From Endozoicomonas elysicola (lineage in GTDB: Bacteria > Pseudomonadota > Gammaproteobacteria > Pseudomonadales > Endozoicomonadaceae): a DNA stretch of 64,000 bases. Numbering within the stretch: position 1 is the stretch's first letter; every line of letters begins with the position of its first letter. The DNA lies in the NCBI RefSeq assembly GCF_000710775.1, contig NZ_JOJP01000001.1:112656-176655 (forward strand). Reading direction: 5' to 3'. Made by a program: the position numbers and the translations under genes. The notes under the pieces are model-generated. The model had not been told where the DNA came from and did not search any database. It saw nothing but the letters and a program-made list of their open reading frames with translations. Below, in pieces: positions 8,440 through 16,918 of this stretch.

Positions 8440-9963
8440 ATGGGATATATTCGGCTTTTCCTGCGCAGTACTCTATGGTTTCTGGCACTTGCCACCCTGC
8501 TGGCACTGTCACTATTGCTGTGGTTTACCCGCAACGTTGAGGGGCCAATTCCTGAAGACCCGGTTACGGATATCGCCAGCACTGTTCCAACGTTTATCGG
8601 ACAGCCCCATCAACCAAAACCGATTACGGCACCCGCTGTTCCACAACACCCTTTTCTTGCCAGGCAGGGGTTAAACAGCATGCACAACGACAGCCACCAA
8701 AGTGATAGCTATCCGTGGGGTGGCCCTCAGGGACACAACACCCAGATTGATTCCGAACAGTTCCACCCGATGGTGGGTAACTGTGTCTCTTCGGTAATGG
8801 ATGACCATGGCCGATTACTGTCCACCTGCGTAACCCCCTTTGGAGTTACCCTGGTTGCAAGAGATCCGGAAACCCTGTCGATTATTGCCCGTAAAAAAAT
8901 CACCCACTGGCTGCCTTTGGGCAAAAAATTTGGAGGTGGCGTTTATTTCCATGTCGACCACCAGAACCGGGTTCTACTGGCCAGCAACAGCCCCGCTATC
9001 GAAATCTGGTCACTTCAGGGAGAAAGTGGCCTGCTTCAATGGCACAAGGAAAGCAGCATTGATTTGGGAGGAGCTCTCAATACCGTACGCAGGGAAGATC
9101 ATCGCGTTATCGATCTGATGCCCGACTGGGATGGCAACTACTGGTTTATTACACGTACAGGTTTGGTGGGGGTCAGTGATCGCAATGGTCAGCAGATCAA
9201 CGTCATCGAACTGAACAAGGAACATATTGATAATGCGATGGCGGTTGGCCCCAATGGGGTATTCATTGCATCAGACCATGCTATGTACCGTTTCACCCTT
9301 AACCAGAAAGGAGAACCTTCCATTCTATGGCGTAAGGCTTATGATCGTGGTTCTGCCCCCAAACCGGGCACCATGGGTCATGGCACAGGCACAACCCCTA
9401 CCCTGATAGGTAATGAGTATGTTGCCATCACCGATAATGCCGATGGTCAGATCAATGTCATGGTTTATAAACAAACGACTGATAATGATCAGTCAGTCGA
9501 GCTCTGTAAGGTTCCGGTTTTTAAGGCCAATCTGGGCACCAGTGAGAACTCCATGGTCGCCATGGGTAATAGTCTGATCGTAGAGAACAACTATGGCTAT
9601 GAAGGGCCATTTGAAAATTTCAGCGCCGAACCCGGCATTGCCCGGGTTGATATTGATCCTGAGTCCGGTACCTGCTCAAAAGCCTGGGAAAATCTTGAGA
9701 TCAGCTCACCTTCCGCCGTACCCAAAGTCTCTCTGGCCAATGGGTTGATCTATCTCTATACACGTGACGAAAAGAATCCGGACAATATGCATGCCTGGTA
9801 CTTCACCGCAGTAGACGCCCATACCGGCCAGCTGGTTTATAAGGTATTGACCGGGATTGGCAAGGGCTATAACAATCACTACGGAAGTATTTCACTAATG
9901 CCCGATGGCACTGCCTATGTAGGCACCATTGCTGGCATAGTGAAAGTCTGGGATAAGCATTAA
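8440..9963 (+). CDS. Membrane-anchored beta-propeller-like protein
   Basis: A 507-residue protein with one N-terminal membrane anchor ('STLWFLALATLLALSLLLWF'), followed by a large periplasmic domain. Repeating strand patterns recall PQQ/quinoprotein-type or SGL propellers: 'DLMPDWDGNYWFITRTGLVG', 'AMAVGPNGVFIASDHAMYRF', 'GIARVDIDPESG', 'YFTAVDAHTGQLVYKVLTG' and 'ISLMPDGTAYVGTIAGIVKV'. Two Cys ('NCVSS' and 'STCVTP') could form a disulfide. A HiPIP gene follows after 119 bases, so an electron-transfer partnership is possible. The exact family is uncertain. Confidence 0.65.
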   Translation: MGYIRLFLRSTLWFLALATLLALSLLLWFTRNVEGPIPEDPVTDIASTVPTFIGQPHQPKPITAPAVPQHPFLARQGLNSMHNDSHQSDSYPWGGPQGHNTQIDSEQFHPMVGNCVSSVMDDHGRLLSTCVTPFGVTLVARDPETLSIIARKKITHWLPLGKKFGGGVYFHVDHQNRVLLASNSPAIEIWSLQGESGLLQWHKESSIDLGGALNTVRREDHRVIDLMPDWDGNYWFITRTGLVGVSDRNGQQINVIELNKEHIDNAMAVGPNGVFIASDHAMYRFTLNQKGEPSILWRKAYDRGSAPKPGTMGHGTGTTPTLIGNEYVAITDNADGQINVMVYKQTTDNDQSVELCKVPVFKANLGTSENSMVAMGNSLIVENNYGYEGPFENFSAEPGIARVDIDPESGTCSKAWENLEISSPSAVPKVSLANGLIYLYTRDEKNPDNMHAWYFTAVDAHTGQLVYKVLTGIGKGYNNHYGSISLMPDGTAYVGTIAGIVKVWDKH

Positions 9964-10082
9964 ATACACGGGCCAGGGCTGGCTTAATGAACCGTGGCGC
10001 CCTGCCTCCCGTAAACAATAAAAAAGTTTTAAGCCTGAATATCATCAGGTTTAAAAAACATAAAGCATGATGAGGTAATCCC

Positions 10083-10421
10083 ATGTCTGAGAAATCGTTT
10101 GATTCTAAGAAGCGTGGACCCACACGACGTCGGTTTTTACAACTGGCTGCGGCTTCTGCGCTTATCCCCCTTCTCAACATTCCCAGTCGACAGGCCCGTG
10201 CTGATGCACTTCCTGCCTTAGACGAGTCAAACCCTACTGCAATGGGGCTTTCCTATAAGAAAACACAGGAAGCCGCCAAATCGATAGACGGTTATCAGGA
10301 AGGCCGGAAGTGTGAGAACTGCGCGCTCTATACCCCTGACAACAAAGGATGCAGGCTTTTCCCGGCAAATTCCGTAGAACCTGCCGGCTGGTGTAAGGCC
10401 TGGGTTCCAAAGCCGGCATAG
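10083..10421 (+). CDS. High-potential iron-sulfur protein (HiPIP)
   Basis: A 112-residue periplasmic electron carrier. A twin-arginine leader ('TRRRFLQLAAASALIPLL') ends near 'SRQARADA'. The mature part has the four [4Fe-4S] cysteines of HiPIPs in the expected order: 'KCENCALY', 'KGCRLFP' and 'AGWCKAWVP'. Tat export fits a protein that folds with its cluster in the cytoplasm. A GAGG ribosome site precedes the ATG. It lies downstream of the propeller protein and ends in a short region with an inverted repeat. Confidence 0.92.
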   Translation: MSEKSFDSKKRGPTRRRFLQLAAASALIPLLNIPSRQARADALPALDESNPTAMGLSYKKTQEAAKSIDGYQEGRKCENCALYTPDNKGCRLFPANSVEPAGWCKAWVPKPA

Positions 10422-10449
10422 GTTCTTTCCGACAAAGTAGAACAATGTG

Positions 10450-10477
10450 GAGTATCAACAATTCATTGGCGATACTC
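10450..10477 (+). terminator. Possible terminator hairpin after HiPIP
   Basis: The arms GAGTATC and GATACTC pair around a 14-base loop in the gap between the convergent HiPIP and photolyase genes. There is no strong T-run, so this is tentative. Confidence 0.35.
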
Positions 10478-10494
10478 TTCATTGCAACACCCCC

Positions 10495-12069
10495 TTAAAG
10501 GCTGTTCAGATTATTAACGCACCACTTCGCTCGTTTTAGAATGGCATTCCTGTCCGCCAACATTTTTTTATCCCATCCCTTGTACACCAGTGCAGTCCTA
10601 GGGTTCTTATGCAATAACTCCCGGTGCTTTTCCATAAAGTGCCAGTAGAGACTGTTTAAGGGACAGGCGCTTTCTCCCTCTTTTTCCTTCACGTTGTAAA
10701 CACAGCCTCCACAATAGTCACTCATCTTATGCACATAATTGCCACTGCCAGCATACGGTTTCGATGCCACCATACCACCGTCCGCATACTGTGACATGCC
10801 CCGGGTATTGGGCAGCTCTACCCACTGAATCGCATCAATGTAAATGCCCAGGTACCACTGATCGACCTGATCAGGATCAATACCCGCAAGCAGGCAGAAG
10901 TTACCGGTGATCATCAACCGCTGAATATGATGGGCATAGGCATACTGCAATGATTGAGTGATGGCATGGTGCATACAGCTCATCTGTGTCTGCCCGGTCC
11001 AGAACCACTCAGGCAAATCCTTTTCCGCTTTCAGGAAGTTCAGGGATTCGTAGTCTGGCATATTGCTCCAGTAAACCCCCCGGATATATTCACGCCACCC
11101 CAGAATCTGACGGACAAAGCCCTCTATTTGCGCCAGAGAAATAGCATCAGGATTTTCCTGCCAGGCTTTGATGGCCTTATCAATCACCTGTTTCGGGTGG
11201 AGCATTTTGGTATTCAGGGCAAAAGAGATCCTGGAATGGTAGAGGCTCCACTGATGATCACTGTTTGCAGTCATCGCATCCTGAAACTGACCAAATCGTG
11301 GCAGGCAATGGGTACAAAAATAATTAAGTAACTTCAATGACTGCTGACGTGTAATTGGCCATAGCAAATGAGTACCGATCTCTCCAAAACTTTGTACATT
11401 ATGGCGTTTTAATCGCTCCAGTACTGACGAGGTTGAACTGGCAAAAACTAACGGTTCTGGAATCTTCTCAAGGTCTGCAGCTTTGAGCTTGGCGCGATTT
11501 TCAGCATCATAATTCCATTGCCCTCCTTCCGGCTGGTCATCACACATCAGGACATTGTGCTGTTGCCGCATCTTTCGGTAGAAGGTTTCCATCCTGCCAG
11601 GCTTACCGGGCTTGAACCGTTTGGCAAGCTCATCAAATGGGACCAGAAAATGTTCGGTATCCCACTCTTTTTTAGAGATGGTTTTCTTAAATGATTTATC
11701 GACTTCAAAGTCTCTTAACTGTTCCAGCAAACGGTATTCATCAGGCCGCTGATATTCAAAACAAATTATTGAATATTGCTGGCAGAGATGGGTGATCAGT
11801 GAAGGCAGGTCTTTAAAGTCTCTGGTTTCATCCAGCGTTAGGTGAAGCACCTGATGACCCGCTTTCTGCAGCGCCATAGCAAACTGTTCCATGGCGAGAA
11901 AAAAGCCGCAGATCTTCTGCACATGGTGCTTTACGTAACCTGTCTCCTGAAGCAGCTCAGCAATCACATAAACACACTCATCGTCTTGTTTGCTAAACCA
12001 GCTATGGCGGGCATTGAGCTGGTCTCCAAGAATGAGCCTAAGGGTAGAGTAGTGTTTATTTTTCTTCAT
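10495..12069 (-). CDS. Iron-sulfur bacterial cryptochrome/photolyase (FeS-BCP, PhrB-like)
   Basis: A 524-residue protein of the 'deoxyribodipyrimidine photolyase-related' family, prokaryotic (6-4) photolyases and cryptochromes with a [4Fe-4S] cluster. The N-terminus '[16 protein letters not shown]' is diagnostic. Cluster cysteines are visible as 'GNFCLLAG' and '[20 protein letters not shown]'. '[12 protein letters not shown]' and '[16 protein letters not shown]' are FAD-domain motifs. The 5' end overlaps the DUF2256 gene by 14 bases, a pairing often seen with these photolyases. A second, unrelated DASH-type gene lies 1.2 kb away. Confidence 0.92.
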   Translation of the reverse strand: MKKNKHYSTLRLILGDQLNARHSWFSKQDDECVYVIAELLQETGYVKHHVQKICGFFLAMEQFAMALQKAGHQVLHLTLDETRDFKDLPSLITHLCQQYSIICFEYQRPDEYRLLEQLRDFEVDKSFKKTISKKEWDTEHFLVPFDELAKRFKPGKPGRMETFYRKMRQQHNVLMCDDQPEGGQWNYDAENRAKLKAADLEKIPEPLVFASSTSSVLERLKRHNVQSFGEIGTHLLWPITRQQSLKLLNYFCTHCLPRFGQFQDAMTANSDHQWSLYHSRISFALNTKMLHPKQVIDKAIKAWQENPDAISLAQIEGFVRQILGWREYIRGVYWSNMPDYESLNFLKAEKDLPEWFWTGQTQMSCMHHAITQSLQYAYAHHIQRLMITGNFCLLAGIDPDQVDQWYLGIYIDAIQWVELPNTRGMSQYADGGMVASKPYAGSGNYVHKMSDYCGGCVYNVKEKEGESACPLNSLYWHFMEKHRELLHKNPRTALVYKGWDKKMLADRNAILKRAKWCVNNLNSL

Positions 12070-12241
12070 CCATCACCCGATTTCGTTGAGATCGGCAACG
12101 CCTTGAACAGTAGCGAACCTCTTCCCAGCAGCGTTCCCATTTTTTTCGCCAGGAAAAAGGGCGACAGCATACAGCACACTGCTTTTGTACAGATCGATCA
12201 GTCTTATTGTCGGCATTTCTTGGTTTTTGAGAGTACTTCAT
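12056..12241 (-). CDS. DUF2256 small zinc-finger-like protein
   Basis: A 61-residue basic protein with two CxxC pairs, 'QCAVCCRPF' and '[12 protein letters not shown]', flanking '[12 protein letters not shown]'. This is the DUF2256 signature. Such genes are commonly next to photolyase-family genes, as here, where its 3' end overlaps the FeS photolyase start. The function is unknown; the cysteines suggest metal binding. It is divergent from rlmJ. Confidence 0.85.
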   Translation of the reverse strand: MKYSQKPRNADNKTDRSVQKQCAVCCRPFSWRKKWERCWEEVRYCSRRCRSQRNRVMDEEK

Positions 12242-12415
12242 GCCCTTTTTACGTCAAATAACTTCAACTGGCTCTGCAGAACCTACAATGGAGACTGCGC
12301 AAACTGTCATCCCAATGGATATATCGCCGTATGCCGGTTATCCCGAAAATCTGGTAGATTCCGCCGCCCCTTCAAAAAGGCACGACTTCCATCTATCTCA
12401 GGGCTTTCAGACCTC

Positions 12416-13240
12416 ATGCTGAGCTATCAACACCACTACCACGCGGGCAATCATGCCGATGTACTCAAGCACTGGCTGTTGCTGGCCTGCGTGCGTCATA
12501 TGCAGAAGAAAGATAAGCCTTTTGATTACATTGACACCCATGCTGGTGCTGGTCTCTACCGGCTAGACTCAGCAATGGCCCGCAAGACGGCGGAGAGTGA
12601 TGAGGGTGTCCTTAAGCTGGACTGGAAAAAACTGAAAGGTCTGAAGGACTACCACGGCCAGATTGCCGACGATATCCGTTCGAAACGTTACCCCGGCTCT
12701 CCATTGCTGGTAAAGCGGCTGTTAAGACCCGGTGACAAAGCCTGGCTCTATGAAATGCATCCGCAAACCGTTAATGAATTACGCGAGCATTGTGAACATC
12801 GACGCCTGTGTCATGTTCGTCAGGAAGACGGTTTTAAGGCACTCCCTGCCATTCTACCCACTGCCAGCCGCCGTGCTCTGGTATTGATTGACCCCTCTTA
12901 TGAGATCAAGTCAGACTATCAGACCGTGGTTAAGGTTATGGAAGCCGCTTATCTGAAAATGCCTCAGGCAATGCTGCTGTTGTGGTATCCCGTGGTGGAT
13001 CTGCACCAGATTCGACAGATGGAAAAAGGGTTTGCCAAAAGCAAGATGCGCAATGTTCACCTGTTTGAAATGGGTATTGCCGAGAACAGTGAGCCCGGAA
13101 TGACCGCGTCAGGCATGGTGGTAGTGAACCCACCCTGGACACTCGCTGATGACTTTATCCGAACGATGCCAGACGTTTCGGCCCATCTGGCAAAAGACCA
13201 TAAACCCCGCTGGCGTCACCAACTATTGGTAGCAGAGTAA
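12416..13240 (+). CDS. rlmJ: 23S rRNA (adenine(2030)-N6)-methyltransferase RlmJ
   Basis: A 274-residue SAM-dependent methyltransferase modifying A2030 of 23S rRNA. The start 'MLSYQHHYHAGNHADVLKHW' is the family hallmark and fixes the ATG at 12416; the frame is open for 77 codons upstream but that part is not family-like. Motif I region is 'YIDTHAGAGLYRL' and the catalytic motif is 'VLIDPSYEIKSDY' (DPPY variant DPSY). The C-terminus 'GMVVVNPPWTL' is also typical. The length matches E. coli RlmJ (280). It is convergent with the DASH gene, leaving ten bases between stops. Confidence 0.95.
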   Translation: MLSYQHHYHAGNHADVLKHWLLLACVRHMQKKDKPFDYIDTHAGAGLYRLDSAMARKTAESDEGVLKLDWKKLKGLKDYHGQIADDIRSKRYPGSPLLVKRLLRPGDKAWLYEMHPQTVNELREHCEHRRLCHVRQEDGFKALPAILPTASRRALVLIDPSYEIKSDYQTVVKVMEAAYLKMPQAMLLLWYPVVDLHQIRQMEKGFAKSKMRNVHLFEMGIAENSEPGMTASGMVVVNPPWTLADDFIRTMPDVSAHLAKDHKPRWRHQLLVAE

Positions 13241-13250
13241 TACCAATAAT

Positions 13251-14567
13251 CTAAGGCATGATAGGCCAGTCGGCGGCATCGACACTGTCGAGAGGGTAAG
13301 TTTTATTACCCTCCCAACGTTTTACATAACTGCCATCAGGGTCAAACTGCCGGGTCTGCTTATCCAGATCAAAATGGCGACATCCTTGCGGATCCGCACC
13401 AACACCCGCCAGATACTGCCAGTTGCCCCAGTTACTGCCCACATCGTAATCCACCAGTTGCTGCTCAAACCAGGCTGCGCCGTAACGCCAGTCCATTCCC
13501 AGTTCATGGATAAAACAGCTGGCCACTATCTGCCGCCCACGGTTTGACAGGTAGCCGGTTGCCTGCAGCTCTTTCATACAGGCATTCACGATTGGCCAGG
13601 GGGTATTACCGGCGCACCACTTCTGAAACCGCTCCGGATAAAAGCAAGACAATTTGCATTTATCCTTGATGCCTCTGGATGAAAACAACCGTACGCCATG
13701 CTTCAGGGCATACCATTGAAAATATTCACGCCACAACAATTCAAATTGAATCCAGTAGGTGGACTCATTGGCCATGATCATGGATTCAAAATGCCTCAGT
13801 GCCTGGGCAATCTGTCGAGACGAGAGGCAGCCATGAGCCAGCCAAGGGGAAAATTTCGTAGTGGTTTCCCAACCCTGCAGGGCATTACGCGTCTCTTTAT
13901 AGGTGGTTGGCTGCATCGTTGAGAAATATTGCTTTAGATGCCCTGCTCCAGCTGTTTCACCACCTTTAAAAGGACTGCCAGTTTTGCCGGTTGCTGGTAG
14001 CCAGTCAGAACGGTAATTCAACCCAGGCATTGGCCTTGGAATAATATCCGGCGCAGTGACTGCCTCTGAGATGTGCAGATTTTCTATCTGCTTTCGAAAC
14101 TGGGTAAATGTTGCCGGTAGATCTTTAAGCTCAAATGGGAGTTCCTCCTGCTGAAACAAGGAGTACGTTGCCACTTCTTTAAAGGTCACTGAAGGAAAAA
14201 GCTGCTTCAGAGTTTGCCAATACTTAACCTCCTGGTACCCCATATTCTGACTGCGATAGACGGTATCAATTTCATGAGCTTTCAAGAGCCGCCCGACAGC
14301 CTGTAGCGGGTTATGCAAACGAATCAGTAGTTTCTGCCGTCGCTGTTCAAGCTGTGATTCAAGACTTTCAATGCTCTCCCTCAGGAAACGCCAGCGATGA
14401 TCCCCCATCACCTTTGACTGATAACGGCCGGGCTTGAACCATGCAGGGTCAACGCAATAGACGCACACCAGATTCTTGCAGCTACCAGCTGCTTCCATAA
14501 AGGCCCGGTTATCACTCAGCCTCAAATCATTTGTAAACAGAAACAGTGTTGTTCCCTGCAAGAGCAA
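13251..14567 (-). CDS. DASH-family cryptochrome
   Basis: A 438-residue flavoprotein of the cryptochrome-DASH group, which repairs pyrimidine dimers mainly in single-stranded DNA. The N-terminal photolyase domain begins 'LFLFTNDLRLSDNRAF'. The FAD domain carries 'KFSPWLAHGCLSSRQIA', 'ELLWREYFQWYALKHG', 'TGYLSNRGRQIVASCFIHEL', 'DWRYGAAWFEQQLVDYDVGS' and 'NWGNWQYLAGVGADP'. The last two motifs are classic for DASH proteins. It is not a paralog of the nearby FeS photolyase, so the region holds two classes of light-dependent repair or sensing genes. Confidence 0.94.
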   Translation of the reverse strand: MLLQGTTLFLFTNDLRLSDNRAFMEAAGSCKNLVCVYCVDPAWFKPGRYQSKVMGDHRWRFLRESIESLESQLEQRRQKLLIRLHNPLQAVGRLLKAHEIDTVYRSQNMGYQEVKYWQTLKQLFPSVTFKEVATYSLFQQEELPFELKDLPATFTQFRKQIENLHISEAVTAPDIIPRPMPGLNYRSDWLPATGKTGSPFKGGETAGAGHLKQYFSTMQPTTYKETRNALQGWETTTKFSPWLAHGCLSSRQIAQALRHFESMIMANESTYWIQFELLWREYFQWYALKHGVRLFSSRGIKDKCKLSCFYPERFQKWCAGNTPWPIVNACMKELQATGYLSNRGRQIVASCFIHELGMDWRYGAAWFEQQLVDYDVGSNWGNWQYLAGVGADPQGCRHFDLDKQTRQFDPDGSYVKRWEGNKTYPLDSVDAADWPIMP

Positions 14568-14781
14568 TACCCTCCAAACCTACTAGCCCTACCACTCATT
14601 TATACGTTAGTTTTCCCAAACCAAGACAAACAACATCCAACAACCGATAACTCTATGTAATTTATAAAAATTTATTGTTTTATTATTAAATACATCAAAT
14701 CTATTTTGGTTTTATGCCCTCTCAGGTAAAGTAGCCTTCACCGCAAAATGATTCTTGTATTCCTCCCAGCCATAGACCGAA

Positions 14782-16227
14782 ATGTTCAGACACTTTACCG
14801 GTAATCAGTCTGTAATGATGATTGGCCTCGACTTTGGTTCTACCACCAGTCGCGCCATGATTGCCTCTGCACACCTTGAACGTAATCCGATGACTGAGCG
14901 GATGGAGCTGGGAGAGCCTGAGCTGATTTATCGCTCTGACGCCATACTGACGCCCTTCGAAAATGGTGAACTCTGCACGGAAACCATTAATACCTGTCTT
15001 GAGCAATGGCTGGAAGAAAGCGGGATTGATTGTGACCAGCTCTTTTCAGGTGGGGTCATTATCACTGGCCTGGCGGCAGAAAAGCAAAATGCCCAAGCCA
15101 TCGCCCGCTCCGTTCGGGAAAAAGTGAATCAGGCCATTGTTGCTACTGCAGACGACCCATGCATGGAATCCTGGCTCGCCTTTATGGGCAACAGTCTTGA
15201 GCTTTCACGGGCAACGCCGGAAATCCCCTTCATCAATCTGGATATTGGCGGGGGAACCACCAATCCAGCGCTGGGAATAGACGGTAACATCACAGAGTCT
15301 GGATGCTACTACATTGGTGCCCGACACTTTCAGTTTGAACCAGGCACCTACCGGTTACTGGAAGTATCCAACCATGGCCAACAACTTCTGGTACAACTGG
15401 GTCTACAGTTAACCATCGGTGAAGAATGCAGCCAGAACAGTATCGACAAGATCGTCAGTTTCTATGTCCAGGGGCTCGAAGCCATGGTCACGGGCGATCA
15501 TAGCTGGTTCGACCAGAGTGATGGACAGCAGCTTTGTCAGGTAGCCTTTCAACCGAATGCCCAAGCCCTGCAACAGGCTGCAATTACCTTTTCCGGCGGA
15601 GTCGGCGAACTGCTTTATCAGTACACAGCGACAGGCAAACTGCCAGATACCACGGCCTTTGGTGATCTTGGCATTGACCTGTGCAAAGCAATTGCAAACT
15701 CTAAAACTCTCTGCCGCAGTCTTAGCCAATATATTCCCGAGTATAAGGGACGCGCGACCGTTTATGGTCTGGCATTGCACAGTGCCGAACTGTCCGGTAA
15801 CACCCTGTTTATGCCAAAGCCTGAACAGCTGCCGGTTAATGACCTTCCCATTGTTGCCCGCCTGGCGCTTAATGCCGATGGGAACCGAATCAAGCGGGCC
15901 ATCGAACTGGCCAGAAAGACCCATAATGGCGGTTGCATACGTATAACGCTTAAGGATGATAATTATCCGGGCTTTAAAGAGTTAAAAAGCTTTGGTGAGA
16001 AGCTGGCCGAGACAATTGAACTGTCCGGTTTTCCTTCAGAGTTACCTCTGCTTCTACTGGTACCCAAGGACTTTGGCAAAGTGATTGGCAGCTACGCCAG
16101 CCGCTGGGGAAAGCTGCCAGTCAACCTGATGGCAGTGGATGAAGTTCCCGATCGTAAAGCAGGGTTCGTTAGCTTGGGCAAAGTGAAGAACTTTGTCATA
16201 CCCGTTTACTTCTATGGGATGCATTAA
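14782..16227 (+). CDS. EutA-like reactivating factor, divergent copy
   Basis: A 481-residue member of the EutA family (ASKHA ATPase fold), the chaperone-like factor that releases inactivated cobalamin from ethanolamine ammonia-lyase. It has phosphate motif 1 'IGLDFGSTTSRAMIA', 'GVIITGLAAEKQNAQAIAR', '[14 protein letters not shown]', 'AITFSGGVGELLYQ' and 'PLLLLVPKDFGKVIGSYAS'. A more typical EutA lies at 23556. This one sits with the lipocalin gene just upstream of the fused EutBC gene and may serve that enzyme. The start at 14782 lacks a clear ribosome site; ATGs at 14815 and 14818 are alternatives. Confidence 0.85.
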   Translation: MFRHFTGNQSVMMIGLDFGSTTSRAMIASAHLERNPMTERMELGEPELIYRSDAILTPFENGELCTETINTCLEQWLEESGIDCDQLFSGGVIITGLAAEKQNAQAIARSVREKVNQAIVATADDPCMESWLAFMGNSLELSRATPEIPFINLDIGGGTTNPALGIDGNITESGCYYIGARHFQFEPGTYRLLEVSNHGQQLLVQLGLQLTIGEECSQNSIDKIVSFYVQGLEAMVTGDHSWFDQSDGQQLCQVAFQPNAQALQQAAITFSGGVGELLYQYTATGKLPDTTAFGDLGIDLCKAIANSKTLCRSLSQYIPEYKGRATVYGLALHSAELSGNTLFMPKPEQLPVNDLPIVARLALNADGNRIKRAIELARKTHNGGCIRITLKDDNYPGFKELKSFGEKLAETIELSGFPSELPLLLLVPKDFGKVIGSYASRWGKLPVNLMAVDEVPDRKAGFVSLGKVKNFVIPVYFYGMH

Positions 16228-16244
16228 AATAAGGATAAAGCGCT

Positions 16245-16772
16245 TTGAAAGCTTTTAAAATTCTGTCACTGATAGCACTGCTTTCTGGTTGTACTGGAAT
16301 ACCTGAAGGCGTTACACCAGTAAAACCATTCGAAGTACATCGCTATGTTGGAAAATGGTATGAGATAGCCCGACTGGATCATCGATTTGAACGGGGCCTC
16401 TCCCATGTCACTGCAGAATACTCAAGTAACCCTGATGGCAGTCTCCGCGTAATCAACTCAGGATATTCTGTGGAGGCCGATGAGCGTAAGCAGGCCGAAG
16501 GCAAGGCAAAGTTTGTCAGAGGGCATGACGAAGGCTATCTCAAAGTTTCTTTTTTTGGCCCCTTCTACGGTTCATACATCATTTTTGAGCTGGACCAGAA
16601 AGGCTATGAATTCGCCTTTATCTCAGGAAATGACAGAAACTATCTCTGGCTGCTGGCCAGAACCCCTACCGTCACTGACAAGGTTAAATCGGACTTTATA
16701 AACAAAGCCAAAGCACTTGGTTTTGATACCAAACAGTTGATCTTTGTTGATCAGAGCAATCCTATCCAATAG
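16245..16772 (+). CDS. blc: Outer-membrane lipocalin Blc
   Basis: A 175-residue bacterial lipocalin. The lipoprotein leader 'ILSLIALLSGC' gives a lipobox with Cys at residue 16. The lipocalin signature is 'RYVGKWYEIARLDHRFERG' near the N-terminus, with 'KVSFFGPFYGSYIIFELD' and 'YLWLLARTPTV' as later strands. Translation starts at TTG 16245 behind AAGGA. Blc binds lysophospholipids and fatty acids. Its position directly after an eutA gene, 17 bases from its stop, suggests co-transcription; a link to phospholipid-derived ethanolamine is only an idea. Confidence 0.9.
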   Translation: MKAFKILSLIALLSGCTGIPEGVTPVKPFEVHRYVGKWYEIARLDHRFERGLSHVTAEYSSNPDGSLRVINSGYSVEADERKQAEGKAKFVRGHDEGYLKVSFFGPFYGSYIIFELDQKGYEFAFISGNDRNYLWLLARTPTVTDKVKSDFINKAKALGFDTKQLIFVDQSNPIQ

Positions 16773-16918
16773 CATCTCTCCACCATTTCGTACGTAAACA
16801 GTGTATATCTACGGAATGCAATCCCTCTCTTTTTGTAGTCATATAGCCCAGTCTGTAAGCCTCTAACACAGACGATCACTGAGGTGAGTCAATACCCCAG
16901 CAAGCAACATTCTATACC

